From Cucumis sativus (lineage: Eukaryota > Streptophyta > Magnoliopsida > Cucurbitales > Cucurbitaceae): 64,000 bases of DNA. The stretch lies in NCBI RefSeq assembly GCF_000004075.3, contig NC_026656.2, forward strand, positions 1,364,001 through 1,428,000, given 5' to 3'. A program made the translations under genes and the position numbers. Positions 48,292-62,270 of this stretch are shown one piece after another. Position 1 is the stretch's first letter, and every line of letters starts with the position of its first letter. The notes below the pieces were generated by a model. That model worked only from the letters and a program-made list of their open reading frames with translations. It was not told the DNA's origin and searched no databases.

Positions 48292-51200
48292 ATGTTTTTT
48301 CTGCAAGTTCATACGGTGGACAACGACCACCCTCTAACCGTCGGAATTCCGCTGGACGAATCTTCAACTACCAGCACCATTTCTCAACGGAACAGTACAG
48401 CTTCTCACGCCAACACGAAATTTTGCGAACGAAGAGGTATCGTTCACTTATTCCGAAGCGTTTCGAACTCATCTCTCCCTAACCCTAGCTCCCAATCCAC
48501 GATTCTTTTTGTTGTTGCTGTTCCGAACTATCTATCATACGATGATTTCGTCACCTTCTGTGGCTCTCGCATCAACCATGTCTCCGAGCTTCTCTTCATC
48601 AGGTAACTCTTGATATTGCTTGTATTTCCGATCTTTTGTTAAAAAAATTTACTTTGTCTTGGTATCTGATGAATCGAACTCTTCTGATTTATGACAACAT
48701 CGCGCTTAGCATTCTTGATTTACTTGATATTATGATACAAACATTCCTCGATTAGCCAATGGACAATGAGCCTCAAGACTTTAATTCTTTTATTTTTCAA
48801 GATTCTTTCCTCGACTTCTTTTTTTGGCAATCACGAAGCGCAGTTGAGTCGTTGATTGTGAATTTACGAAAGTTGTTAAGTTGGAATTATCCTGGGAAAT
48901 TCTTGTTTTTCTTCCATGCATTGCATGATGCTATTGTATGAATTTAGTCTGCAATTCTGATGGAATTTATCACGGTAGTTGGTGGCAATTTTGATTAATT
49001 TTCTTGTATTGATGGAAATTTTAGGAACGATGGTGTGGAAGAACGATACAGTGTTTTGATTAAGCTTGGAAATCTAATAGATGCTGATAAGTTTTTTAGC
49101 AATTTGAATGGCAAGAAGTTTTCTCCCTCAGAGGTACGAGAACTTCTATTTCCGTCGTTTATTTGATTTAATGGAAACATGCTCATATAATATTGCTACA
49201 AATATTATTCATTTTTAGGCTGAGGTATGTCATATTCTGTTTCTGATGTCTGTCGAGTACACAGAATCAGCAGAGGTAGCCGGGTCGCCTCCCGATGGAT
49301 GTACGGAATTGCCTACTTGCCCCGTTTGCCTAGGTGAGTCGAGCTTTTCTGTTTCTCGCCTCCTGACGATTGCTTGATTTATTTTGCTTGAGTTCAAAAT
49401 TCTGATAGTTTAATTCTGCTAACCTAACCTGCATTTGATTGTTAGAGAGATTTGATCCTGATACTAGTGGGATAATTCACACATTATGTGACCATTCGTT
49501 TCACTGCCTCTGCATTTCAAAATGGACTTCTTTATCTTGTCAGGTGAGTGCATTCTTTGTTCGCTTCTGTTATCATTGTGTACTAGTGTTTTTGTACCTA
49601 TGAATCATCGCATGATCAACAGCCTCTATAATTGAGACTTATTTTTCTCATTCTATGTTTTATTTAACATAAATTCCTAAGAGCGTTGCCCACCCCCCCC
49701 ACCCTTTTGGATTGAGGCCTATTCGTATTTATCGGCTAGTTCTTGTTCTTTGGATTAGAGCTCAAATTTGTATAGCTTTCTTTTTTATATGATCTTTTGT
49801 ATTCTTTCACTTCTATTAATGAAAATGATTTTCTGATTTAGAAAAAACAAATTGCTGCAAAACCTATAAAGCACTGTTGATGCAGGAGCCTTGGTGATTG
49901 TTTGAGCACACCTTAATACATAAATCTAAAATATATCTTGATTGAAATGTCAATGAAGTTCTCTTTACATTACATTTTCACCTTCTCATGATATGCCAGA
50001 ACAATAGCTATAACTTACTGTATTTGATTCTTATTTTTCTTAATTGTCTGGAAAATAATGTGAAATACAAGAAATTACGTCTGTATGAGTTTTATCTGGT
50101 TGTGCTCTTCAAGGGAAGCCTTTTAGAATTGGTCAGCTTGCTTGAAAATTGAATTTCTTCTAACACACCATCTTTCTATATTTGGCAAATCATCAGGTCT
50201 GTCGTTTCTTTCAGCAGCAGGATGAGAAACAGGCATGCTTCATTTGTGGAACTGTGGAGAATCTCTGGGTGTGCGTGATATGTGGCTTTCTAGGATGTGG
50301 AAGGTTAGTTGCTAATATTGTCTTCTCTTATATATTCTAAGATGACATATTCAAGAAGACTGCTGTAGTGAAATACTTCGTGACATTAGTTCCTGCCCTT
50401 TTGGATCACGTTGATCTCAGGTATAAGGAAGGTCATGCAATCAGGCATTGGAAGAATATGCACCACTGCTATTCTCTTGATCTAAGAACACAGCAAATTT
50501 GGGATTATGTTGGTGACAATTACGTTCACCGCTTGAACCAGTCAAAAGTTGATTGTAAGTTTGGAGAGATGAATCCACACTGTATGTCACATGAAGGGGA
50601 GTGTGGAACCTGTGAATATGATGAAAACTCCGGAATCAATGAGGCCCTCTACCACAGTAAAGTTGAAGCAGTACGGTTTTCCAACAAATTCTTCGACAAA
50701 TATGTATCATAAATTCTAATTTTTACCAGTCTGTAGACATATTTCTGTTGGGCAATTATTGTCTTAGAATTTCATGGACTTGAGACCATAAATTTAATTT
50801 GTGTGATATTGAAGGTTTAAAGGTTGGATAATACAAATTGTCTGCATTGGCATCTAGTTTCTTGATCACATTATCCATTCAAGAATTGCTTGTTCCTAAT
50901 TCATATATTTGATATTTCCAAACAGATTGTGGATGAATATAATCGGCTTCTTGCAACACAGCTGGAAACTCAGAGACAAGTATGCATCTTCTTTCCTTGA
51001 CCAAGCTTCTCTAATTTGTCTTGCGCCTTATTGCATGCATGTTGTTTTTGTTAAATAGTTCTTGCTGTTTTCAAAACTATCGTTGGCTCCCAATATTAGT
51101 TCACGTGAAAACATTTGTGCAATACTTCAAATTTCTTGAGTTTTGTTTTCCCTGAAGTGGACGTTGAATATTTTACTGAAATACGATGAGACAAGACAAA

Positions 51201-52382
51201 GTGGCCTGATATAGCTTGTTTCTAAAACGAACAATTACATGTTTCTGAACAGGCCAAGTCACTATCCTATATCATGCCACTTTGAACCATGTGCATCATG
51301 GTTTTGAGAATCTTTTGTATGAACTGTTATTCTAGATCAACACTTTGCACATCCACTTAATATCTTTATAAATTTCTTATTTAGTTGCTTAAAGTAAAAA
51401 GTAAATGAACTGTTGTGCATATTACTTAAAATCTGACCAATTTCCATCAGTGATTTGCATACACACACACATAGTGATCAATTGCCTTACTATCATTTCC
51501 ACAGTATTATGAATCTCTGCTGGCAGAGGCCAAAAGCAAAAAGGAAATTTCCATTTCTGAAGCAGTGGAAGAGGCTTTAATATCCAAAACTCAAGACATT
51601 CAAGACAAACTTGAAAAATGCGTCAAGGAGACAAACACTGTTTCCGAAGTACGTTGTAAATATTTTCTCATTTTCTCATTTCGCAGTTTAGATGATCACA
51701 TTTTTTCATGGCCAATGACACTGATGCTTTCTCTTCATCTGTGCAATTCAATCATGTGTCTTTCTAAATAGGTAAACCAAAAGCTAGTCAAGAATCAAGA
51801 AATGTGGCTGGCTAAAGCAAAGCAAATTGAAGAAAGGTACAGAATCTTACAATCCTTGATATGAAGGATTTATGATAGATTTCTTGTGTGATAGTATGAT
51901 ATGAAGATGACTTACAAGATCAGTTCTTGTGAGACCTTAGTTTTAAGAGATCAAGCTTGGTGTATTCCAACCTTTTTAGGAGTAAAAGGAAAATAAAACC
52001 TAAGAACTTATTTTGGATAGATAGCAGTGGCGATGAAGCTCACTTTAGTGGTTAGTTACTTCTGGATTAACTAATTACACTTTGTACGACAGAGAACTGG
52101 CTTCGTTGAAATCGAGGAATGAGAAAATACATGATTTGGAAGAGCAGGTAACAGACATTTACATATTTCCATGTCTCACTAGTTGGTAGTTAGTTGTACT
52201 TACCTCTGTTTGATTATATTATACAGATTAGAGATCTTACGGTCTACATTGAAGCTCAAAAGACACTCAACAACATTACAGATTCAGATGACATAAAAGG
52301 AGGAACACTCTTGCCTGTACCTGCAAAGGAATCGTCACCCGGCAATGGCAGAAAGAAGAAAGGTAACCGAAGGCGAAGTTAG
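48292..52382 (+). CDS. BRAP2-type RING / ZnF-UBP protein (BRIZ family)
   Basis: Eleven coding exons (48292-48602, 49025-49133, 49219-49333, 49446-49543, 50197-50303, 50421-50670, 50926-50979, 51505-51648, 51772-51836, 52093-52147, 52227-52382) join in phase to 487 residues, the usual family length. The order is: BRAP2 RRM-like region (about 70-160), RING finger from CPVCLERFDPD to SLSCQVC (174-213), ZnF-UBP from CFICGTVENLWVCVICGFLG through RHWKNMHHCYSLDL (225-290), a long coiled coil (about 330-465), and a basic tail GRKKKGNRRRS. Known for the family: Arabidopsis BRIZ1 and BRIZ2 form a heteromeric E3 ubiquitin ligase needed for seed germination. Which of the two this matches is not settled from memory. 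Confidence 0.95.
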
Positions 52383-54211
52383 ATAGACATGTGCTCTTGT
52401 ATGAACTCACACACACAGGTTCAGTTAGTAAACATTTTTTACTTAAAGCCTTAAAACTAAAGGGGGAAATTCTTACTTTGATCCATGTTCCATTTTGCTG
52501 CAAATATATGTATATATATGATGATTTGTTGTCTCATGTAAAGCAAAAAGGTATTATATATTATTGTATACATCATGTCAGTAGTTGGTGTATTGAGTCT
52601 TCGTGCATCCATTCAAGTTTTTGCTCATTTATGTATTTTGATGTCAAGGTTAGTTTGCTGTAAATTAGCTTTCTCCATACTAAAATTGATATTATTTTAT
52701 TATATACAAACTTTATACTTTTAACACCATTATTATACAAGGGTGTACTATAATTTTTTTTGTTTTCTTTATTTTTTTAAGGGGAATATTTGGTTGATAT
52801 TAGTTCTTCTAGAATTGTTCAAATAATCTGACAATTTAAATAATTCGGACTACTCAACTCAAATAATTAGGGTTTGATTGAATTTGGGTCGAGTTCGAGT
52901 GATATTTTTTGGGTTGAGTTCGAGTGACATTTTAAAGAAAATTAGAGTTGACATCACCTGAATTTCTAATATTATTAAAATATATAATATAATATATACA
53001 ATTATTTATGATTTTTTAAAAAAAATTTATAGTAGATATTTGAATTTTAGTTATTAATGTTAATGGTGGACAAATATAATTATTTTAAGTTAATAAAAAA
53101 TATATCTAAAAAATAAAATATAAATAAATAAATAACTCGATAATCCTTGGATAGATCGTATTTGAGTTGTCAAAATTTGGATTGTTCGAAGAAAGTTTTT
53201 TTAATCCAACCTATTTGCACCCTTAATATAAACTTTGAATAGAATAGTTATGTAACCAATCACTTTTTTATCACTTAAATTTTCTAGACTTGGATTGAAG
53301 GGTGGTTTTTAATCGATAAACATATTTAATTTTCTAAATTGTGATTTTTAATTGATTTACATTAAGAGGATGTTGTCGAAAATAGAAAATATTATAAAAA
53401 TTAGGAACTTCGTGAGTGTAGACGATTAGTGACATAAATTTGTTGAATGATTTTTGATCATTCAATAATCAGAACGTCCATCCCAACTCCTCTTGAACAT
53501 AGAAATCTTTTTGAAGTCCCTCCTTATAGGGAAGAGGTATTGTTGGATGTAATGTTGGAGTAGGATGATGATGGTGTAAGAGCAAAACGAGAAGGTGAAA
53601 AATGGATGTTAGAAAAGAGTTCCAAATGCAAATTAGGGCTAAACACAATGAGGTACAAAAGTAATTTGAAAATGAAGAAATGATGTTGTTATAATGTTAA
53701 TGTACAAACATATGGTCAAATTAGCCAAAGTGGAAATCGAAACTATAAGGAACACAGAAACCCTGAGAAAAATTAACATCAGATTGTTATCTACCCATAT
53801 CCTTTTTTTTTCTTATCCCTCACAAAGGACTAAAGACCAAAAATAAAAGAAAGAGAGAAAAAAAAATCAATGAAAAAATTAACTAAGAAGATATTATGAT
53901 ATATCTCACAACAGTCAGCCCACAGTTGATACAACAAAAATCGATTTCTTCGATCGTCAACCATCATCAACCTCTCCTGTTTTGTGTCTGATCTTCTGAG
54001 TTCCCCCTATGATGCCGTACTTGCTTGCTCGCTCGCCATCTCCGAGTCTTCGTGGACGTAAACCAACTGCACAATGCTACAGCTTGCTTGCTACAATGCC
54101 ACATACAACAAGCTTCTAGCATGTATTGATTCATGTATCCTACATCTACATAACCTAATTCGGCAATTTGCCTTTTGCTCTAATCACAAACATCTCCTAT
54201 GGTCAACAACA
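52383..54211. other. Intergenic region, BRIZ / TPR4 (convergent)
   Basis: It holds the 3'UTRs of both genes and a candidate 486-base inverted-repeat element. Otherwise it is AT-rich without a gene. Confidence 0.6.
52739..53224. mobile_element. Candidate nonautonomous element with AAGGGTGTA ends
   Basis: AAGGGTGTA at 52739-52747 is mirrored by TGCACCCTT at 53216-53224 (inverted, 8 of 9 matching). The inside is non-coding. It has a 25-bp tandem duplication (52886-52935, unit starting GGGT(C/T)GAGTTCGAGTGA(T/C)A) and Gly-Leu-Asn-like GGGT/AACC words typical of a plant repeat remembered from intergenic DNA. Target-site duplication is not obvious. Confidence 0.4.
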
Positions 54212-57200
54212 TCATCGTTGAGGTTGATCAGGACCTGCAGCACCCGTAGCAGTGCTTGGCCCGGCACCGTTTTCAACTGGAGGAGAGGTCCCCCACTTGC
54301 CTTCTGATTCTGATGGTTCGAGTACGTGGACACCGCCATCCGATAGTCCCAATGCAAATTGGTTGGGTTCAGATGGATGTGCGGCGATAACTAGAGGATG
54401 TACCCTCAAGCTGCTAAAGAATTGACACAATGGAATTGATTAGAAAAAATGGTGAATGAAGAACTACAAAGTTGTGGATAACAAGTACACGTATGAGAGA
54501 GTTTTTCACTTTTCGGGTAAGAAATAATTTCATTGATAAATGAAAATATCCAAAGGGTACAATGTCTAAGTGAGCTGATCTTACAAAATAAATAAACACA
54601 CCTTGGATTAGAAGACAAGTAAGCGTTCGGATTTATTCGACATCTTAATCGAAGAGTCGAAGCAGTAAGAACACCTACACTTCCATCTTCAAAGCTGACA
54701 TAGATTGACTGACTATCACAAGAGAAAGTGGCATGTGTGATTGGACCACTAGCTTCTCGTGGGACCCACTGTTGAAGAAAATAAGTTCCAAAAATGATCA
54801 ATGACGATACAAATTACAAACTACAAACTACAAAAATAAAAAAACAAAAAAACATGCTCTTGATTCTTGATTCTTGATTCTTGAATATGGCATTGTTCTG
54901 CATACTACATACCTGCTTAAGGCATTCCAATTTTGGTGCTTCATATATGGCTATCTGAGTTTCGTGAATGGCCAACAAGTGTATCTGGTCTATGTGGAAT
55001 TGAACGCGTGTATCGGCGAGAGGAGCGGTTGTTCGACTGCTTGGAACCTGTAAGAATTTGTTAACCTGTTTCTCCCATCCATCAGTGCTCCAGACGCACA
55101 GCTACAAGAAACAATAACGATTATAATATATAAACACAATAAAGGATAAAGAAACAAAGGAGCCATGCAGCTCAATAACTCCAAACACAAAGTAGATAAA
55201 ACCGAAAAAAAACTTTTAAATCAAACCTGAGAGTCGGCTCCCGAAGATACAAGAACATTTAGTTGATTCGAGAAGGCAAGGCCAGTTATTCTTTTCTGGT
55301 GACCTTTTAACTTGGTTTTCACCTGCATTATGAAAGCTATTGATTATCAAAGATCTGAACTCCAATTTCAATTCATATACTTGCAAACTAAAAGATCAAT
55401 CTAACGAAATTTGACCTCATCAACTCGAACGTTGTAAATCTGAATAGAAGAGTCCTCCATGCCTATAGCAATAATATTGTTATCCTGGGGGTGAAATGCC
55501 AAAAATGTTGCTGCTGGTGGTGGGGGCATGAACGTTGTCATTGTCTGCATTGAAAATATTTGGCTAATTTCAATACTGACACGTATTTATTACTTGAAAT
55601 ATTTAGCTTTTCATCCAAATATAAGATGTAAATACATTTATTCAAACACATTAGTTTTGTTGTGAAGTATGCCAATCATGGTCGGTTATGTATACAATAA
55701 AATGAACTCTACCTTAAACGTCATCATATTGAATAGGGATATTTTCCCTCCTGAGGCAGACATAACATAGGAGTCATTCTTTGAAAGTGCAAAGCATGGG
55801 ACAGCATCTTCTGGATTTGTATCACTTATATCGTTGGTCATCAATATTCCACTCGGTGGTTGCCATAGCTGTGGCGCTACGCTAGCTGTGGCCTGCACAC
55901 GACGTTATTTCGTAAGTAGGGGATTTCTAGGAATGAATCATAGTGTACATGCATCTGACATGAATAAAGAAAGCAAATACCTTTACCGTCACATTTCGAT
56001 CATTTCTCTGCCATCTCCATAACTTATGTACAGCATTAGATGCTAATGCCAATATTGCAAGGCCGGAATTTGTATAGATCAATCTCGAAACCTGAAATAG
56101 CAATCAATGTATCAAAACATAATTGTAAACCAAGATAAATGTGCTTCACCAAAGAAATTAATCCGTTGAAATTTCTTTATAATATTGTTCGCTTAATGCA
56201 GCGCAACCCAGCTGCCTCCAAAAGGGAATTCTAAAACCTTTTTGATAAATTATATTGAAAAATATGGTGGTATTCAAGGAAAAAGTGTGATCATAAAAAA
56301 CTAAAACATGCTGTGCATTAGAATGCTTGATCTTGTAAGATACCATTATAAGAAAACTGGGAGAAATCAACAGAACGTAGTATTTCATGACATCTTCTGC
56401 CTAGTTCAACAAAAACTAACTTCAAACTAACAATAAGACTAACTTTAAGATTTATAATAAGTAAATAGACCAAATTTGAACATTTTAAAGTATAGAAATA
56501 AACTAGAATGAGATTCAAAGTACAGGGACCAAAATGGCAATTTAACCTATTGTGATTATATAAATATACTTATGAACAAGACCCATACCCTTGAAGCTGT
56601 TAGATTATCGGGAAGCCTCAAGGAACGACATTGAGTTGGTTCATTGATTTCTGTAAGTTTCCAGATCCTAGATTTATCCACTGACTCATCAGCAATTCGG
56701 GGCTTTACATCAGCCAAACTTCGACTATCATTGTTCTGAAATTGTCAGTAAAAGAAAGGGTAAATCACTGAATTATCAAACTGCTTATGAATGTCAAGCA
56801 TGTTAGGTTCCGAATCCAATATAGAAGCATAACAATCATCATTGATAAACAAAACTTGTGAACAAGACACTTACAATTCCAACCATGGCTGCTGCAACTG
56901 GGGGAGTCCGATCTCCAATGCTCATACCAACAGACACCGCAGGAGGGCCAAATGAACCTATTGGTGGAGCCTAAAGGAAAATGATTGAATAAAATCACCA
57001 CTGGAGAAAGAAAAGTAAACAAAGGATATGTAATATTTGAAATACTATACCTTCACAACAGCAGCAGAAGCAACTCTAGAAGCATCAAATGTACGATTTT
57101 CTACTGTTCGGAGCATCCTAAATCCCTCTGCATTGGCTAGAATCTTGATACCATTATCGTTTGTTGAGACAGCCAATAGTACTCCATCCTTATTAAATCT

Positions 57201-60200
57201 TATACATGGGGATGCCTGCGGATTTTGGAAATTAATATGATAAGCTTACTGCAAGCATATTGTTAGGATCAGTACGAAAGTAATGCTCATATCATGACTA
57301 ACCGGCAATCCACCGTCGGCATCAATACTCGTTAAAATATTTACACTATCCATATCCCAGAATTTAACAGAGAAATCATCACCAGCAGCCAAGAAACGAT
57401 TTTTGGTGGTATCAAATTGGACAACACCCACTGATCGCTTGCCAAGGCCTTGATATGTACGCTTTACAGCTCCTTCACTTTCATTCCACTCAACCAAGTA
57501 TGATTCTCCATCCTTATTTGTCCCGCAAGAAAACAACCTATAGGTAGAAAATAAAAAAGCAAAAATATTGTAGAATAAGTAACAACTAGAAGGATAACAT
57601 TATTACTTAGATTAAAAAATATCCATAATAGTAAAATATTAGCATATAAACCTCGTTCCATCAGCACTATATGCCATTGTAGTAGATGAGTGGCCTGGTG
57701 CATCATAGTCAACTCTTGACCCCATGTTATCGTATAACCATGCCTTTATTTTTCCGTCAGCTGCTGTTGAGAAGATAAACTAGAAAGAAAGGAAGTTGAG
57801 AATAAGAAATCACATTACTAAAGTATGTCTACCCTAATACACAACGAAAATGCTGTGCCCATAGGAAGGTACATACAAATATCGTGTTCTAAATTAAATA
57901 GTCATTAAAAGTTATGCATACACGATACACCCAACTCAAGAAAAAAAAAAACAAAGTAGATATACACATGGTTGTGAGTCTGTGACTCTGTTGTTAGGGT
58001 GGATAAAATGAACAGCTAACTCAAGAAGAGACTCAAATATTCAATGTTTTTACTTTTTGTCTTCACATCGTAGTAAACTTTTAGTTTTTTGGCTAAAAGA
58101 AATCATAGCGTTTACCCATCACTCTACACTTAGTTATGTTTAAAGAGGTTTCCAGCACTTAGGAACTGGAGAGTTTTCTTTCTTTCTTTAAACCAAGCCC
58201 ACAAATACCCCACCAAAGAAAAGGGGACGAAATAAGCAAAATGTTCCCTAAAAGTGTAGAACCCCAAAAGGGAGACATAAAACTTAACCAAAAAAACCTC
58301 AATAAATTTATTCACATTCCTACTAGAACTTTTGTGGGTTTTTTTATTTCCCTCTCTTAGATAAATCCAGGTTAGTAGATCGGTCCATGGAATTTCACTA
58401 CTTATATGATATCTGGAGCTAATTTTTAGAATTGATAATTTTATTGGGATCAGTTTTCCAAAGATGATGCCATTTTTCCAATAAGAAAATTGACAGTTGT
58501 GACAAATTACATAATGCTCCATTTCACAAAAAAAGTCATGAATTGAAAAGAGTGAGATTCATACTACCTGAATGTTCTCCTTGTGATGTGGGCATATAGA
58601 ATACACAGGTGCATCATGGCCCTCAAAAGTAAACTGCTTAACTCCAGTGACTGCATCCCACACCTACAAAGTATGAAAGAATAGTTCTTAGTAAGAAATC
58701 CACCCTGTGCTCGTCATCTGAAAGTCACTGAGAAACAAACGTTACAAACCTTAATAACTCTATCTTCCCCACAGGTAACTAAGCATAGCTGCTTGTTTGG
58801 ATATGAAAAGGCGAGATCATTGACACTGCCAACATGAGCCTCAATCTGTATTTAGAAGTTAAACAAGAAAAGAACGTCAATCACCAAAATTATGCAAACA
58901 AGATCAGGATTAAGCAGTTACAATTGGATACTGAAAGTACAGAGTAAAAACTGATCGAGATTTCCCCCCAACACGAACCTCTAAGTGGTTTCTTAATTCA
59001 TCACCAGCCTGATAGGAATATATGTGCACGATATGCTTTGAATATGCAACACCTGGATGTTGAAAAGTAATCTAAACTAGTCAATTACCAATTTTTTTAG
59101 AATATACTTCTCTAACAAAACAACAGTTTCTCAAGAGTCTATCTTAGCACAAAGAACTAAAGGGGGAAAAAACAAAAGAAAAAAACAAAGATTGAACTCA
59201 CCAAAAAGTGTTCCATCAGGGCTCCACATTACACGATTAATTGATGCAGTATAATCACTGGCCAATGATGCCTAGAAGCAAACAAAAGAGTTCAGTAAGT
59301 GCATTTTCAGCTATAAATCTAACAAGAAATGTTTCACGGGAGCCCAATGCAACGCAACAAAAGCCAAACCTGTAAAGCCACTGAACGTGCTGCAAGATCC
59401 CAAACTTTAAAATTTCTAATAGCAATCCTTTCACGACCACCAACCTCCCAGATCATCACGTCGCCCACGTTTGTTCCAACTGAATTCAAAAATACATTGA
59501 AAGGAATGTAAGATATGCACTCTTATCCAGCATCTACAAGCGTAGTACAGTCAACATAAAAACAAAAGGGTGTTGATATCGCTTCTAAAGCAATTTGGGA
59601 CATACCAAGTAGTATAGTTTGTTGTTGTGGATGAAAATCCATACTCTTGACAACTGAACCTTGACTCAAGGTTGTAACAACATTCTTAGGCAAGTCATCA
59701 GAAGAATAGGAGCTCTGTCCATGACCTTGGTTGCCATATCCAACAGGAAGAATGTTTACCGGTAAATTAGTAACCTGCAATAAACCATGTGGCAGTTCAA
59801 AACCAATGACATAGGTTTGAGTTGTTTAGAATAGCAGGTAAAGCACATACGTAGATAAAAAAAACTTAGAAAGCTCCTGAGATTAATCAATTCCAGAAAT
59901 AACTAAAATTATTACATAAGATATTTTCACTATGACAGGCATCATAATGTGTCCTAGGCACAATTACAACAATTTCTTTCTAAGATGTGCAGACAAAGAT
60001 CAGGAAAGTCAGGCTAACGTGGTTAATAAATTCAACCCAAAATTTGAAGCTTGAAGTGAAAGTTCCCACAAGAAAATGAAATGTTCAATTTTTCCCTCCC
60101 ACGCTAAATGGATAAGGCGAGAAGCACTTCCATTAATAGATGTGAAAAAATCATAGTTCAAGATAAGGCGAAAGGCTTTGCTCTGAGATGCATAGAAAAA

Positions 60201-62094
60201 AGGGAAAAGAGACATTTTTTAGGAGAGAAAATAAAAAGAAGAAAAAGATGAAGCTAAGCAGTACCTCTTCAGATAATCCAAATGGTCTTGATCGCTTCAA
60301 CACATGTTCAGAATCAGCTGTTTGATAGTCCATAGTTGGGTTATTGGTAGGAGGAGTTCTAGGTCGCTTTAAAATAGCTGCTACCAAATTTCCATCAGAA
60401 ATCAGGGGGTGAAATTACATCACGAGAAAATAACTTGAGATAAGAAGTGTACAACTTGGAAACTTAACAAGCATTTCATGACTTTGGAGACAGACTATCT
60501 CAATGAGTGGGGTTGAACAGTGTCAATTTAAATAATATTAAAAAACCACACATTATTATTTTGTTATACATTTTCTTCAGCTTGTTTATTCTATGTTATG
60601 ACACAATTGCACAAGAACAAAGACTACAAGCCATACATATTCAGCATAACTAAATGCAAGAGTGCAAATGTGCATACCCTCTCCACCTAGGTGAAAAAGG
60701 AAGAAGAGTCACATCCTACCCGCATTATTAGCTGCATTGAGACCAATAGGTGCAGCAGAAGCTGATGGATGAGGCACAGGGGACGGATTTGCCATCCATC
60801 CAGCTAAAGAAGTTGGAAGAGCAGCTGGTGTAGGCTGAAATGGCTTCAAACACACAACATGGACCAGCATTTCAAACTCCATGGGCCAAGAAACAAACTA
60901 ATGGCTTGAAAATTCATAAAACAAAACAATGTCCTAAACTTACACCATGCGCACTCAAGGGAGGAAAGGCTGCAGCCTTCGGAACACCCCCCATTAAGGG
61001 ATTGGTCACAGGAGATGGAGCCCTGGCACCATTTGGTTGTCCACAACTATGGTCAACGAATAAGGTCTTTATGTCAGGGTTTGGTCTTGGATTCTTACAG
61101 AGCTGGTGCTGCCAATTTAAACTGCATTCTCAATTTGGAAAAAAAAAAACGTAATAATTAAATTCAGGTTTAAAAACTTATTACAATTAGCCGACCTTAA
61201 AACAGAGAGACAACAAAAAGGCAGAATTAGTAGAGACCTCTGATTAATTAAAGTCCGCAATCTCGAGTTTTTCAAGGTTGGAAATTGAAGCTTATCACGA
61301 AAAAGTGGATTAGCTTCAATCAATTTTTTCAATTCAGCAAGCATTATACCCCTAGCAGACTTGGTGTCTCCATACTTCGATAACTGCTCGTTATCTCTGC
61401 AAAACAACACATTTCATAAGATTTCATTACATTGATAGAGAAAGACGTAAAATGAAGTTCGGGAACAAAAGGTCCACAATCCAAGCAACAACTTTCTTTT
61501 TCTTTCAAATCAAGTAACCTCGTACCTGAAGTTCTCCAAAGTCAATAACTGTGTAATTTCCTTGAAGAGCTCTTCATTAAACGCCGAAAACACTTTCAAA
61601 TCCTTAACTAGAATATCCACAGCTTTCGCTCTATCCCGCCTACAATTTCATTCTATCCTTTAGTATAGTTGAGGTGAAGAGAAAGAAAAACACAAAGCAG
61701 CATGATAAACCAAATCCACAAAATTCCATTTCTTTTTTACTTGTCTAAAGCTTCAAGATACTTCTGCTTCCGTATTTCAAAAAATATCTTCATGGAGTAT
61801 CTATTGTCATCAACCTTCGTAAACCCAGATAGATACTTCTCCACCTCTTCCCACTCGCCATTCGTAACCATATCTTCAAAATATCTCATATTGAAGAAAA
61901 ACCCCGACTCTTGCTCCAACCTCCACCAACATCCAAAAAAAAAAAATAATAAGTTAGCAACACCACACAAATTTAACAACATGAAGAAGAAAAAAAAATA
62001 ATAATAAAACATACTTATGAACTGTCTCCTTGAATTTCTCCTCGTCCAGAAACTGGAGTATGAGAAACACAAGCTCCCTGCTAAGCGAAGACAT
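54212..62094 (-). CDS. TOPLESS-related transcriptional co-repressor (TPR4 type)
   Basis: Twenty-five coding exons on the minus strand, from 62094-62015, 61920-61741, 61639-61526, 61396-61238, 61121-60944, 60843-60720, 60380-60265, 59774-59606 onward to 54768-54602 and 54410-54212, join in phase to 1,135 residues. The N-terminus MSSLSRELVFLILQFLDEEK is the LisH motif. CTLH (about 34-92) and CRA regions follow and form the EAR-binding groove, with FFFNMRYFEDMV. A Pro-rich linker (about 200-300) contains LKRPRTPPTNNP. Two WD40 propellers follow (about 340-1100), with KVWDLAARS, GTLFGVAYSKHIVHIYSYQA, NIQFIFSTAADGKIKAWLYD and VMSASGGKISLFNMMTFKTM. The end is DQPQR. The length and segments such as LPASPCIRFNKDG, NGIKILANAEG and ENGAGPS point to TPR4 rather than TPL (from memory). 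Role: recruits histone deacetylases for repressors carrying EAR motifs, in auxin, jasmonate and other pathways. No exon is missing. Confidence 0.95.
54859..54884 (+). repeat. Heptamer tandem repeat in TPR4 intron
   Basis: TTGATTC is repeated about 3.5 times in the intron between 54769 and 54912. It is simple slippage with no visible function. Confidence 0.85.
60378..60383 (-). promoter_or_regulatory. NAGNAG tandem splice acceptor in TPR4 gene
   Basis: On the minus strand TAGCAG precedes exon 7. Use of the first AG gives an extra Ala (NNAAAILKRP) and use of the second gives one Ala fewer. Both keep the frame. Confidence 0.55.
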
Positions 62095-62130
62095 GTCTAT
62101 GTCTTCAATTTTGGAAAGAACAACAAGAAC

Positions 62131-62270
62131 CTGAAACGATCTAGCTAAACAGATCAATTAACATTACCAGAAATTCCAATTCGGAATTGAAATCCGATGT
62201 TGAAAAAATAACGAATTACATAAAAAATAAAAATAAAAAAAAATAGAAAGAGAGAGAAATTAAAGAATAC
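62131..62270 (-). other. 5'UTR intron of the TPR4 gene
   Basis: On the minus strand GAGGAG/GTATTC (donor at 62270) and CGTTTCAG/GTTCTT (acceptor at 62131) bound a 140-base T-rich intron 36 bases upstream of the ATG. The 5'UTR therefore continues above 62271. Confidence 0.65.

Noticed and set aside
60840-61154. Plus-strand ORF of 104 residues
   Set aside because: Antisense shadow of the TPR4 exon at 60944-61121 and its flanking intron.
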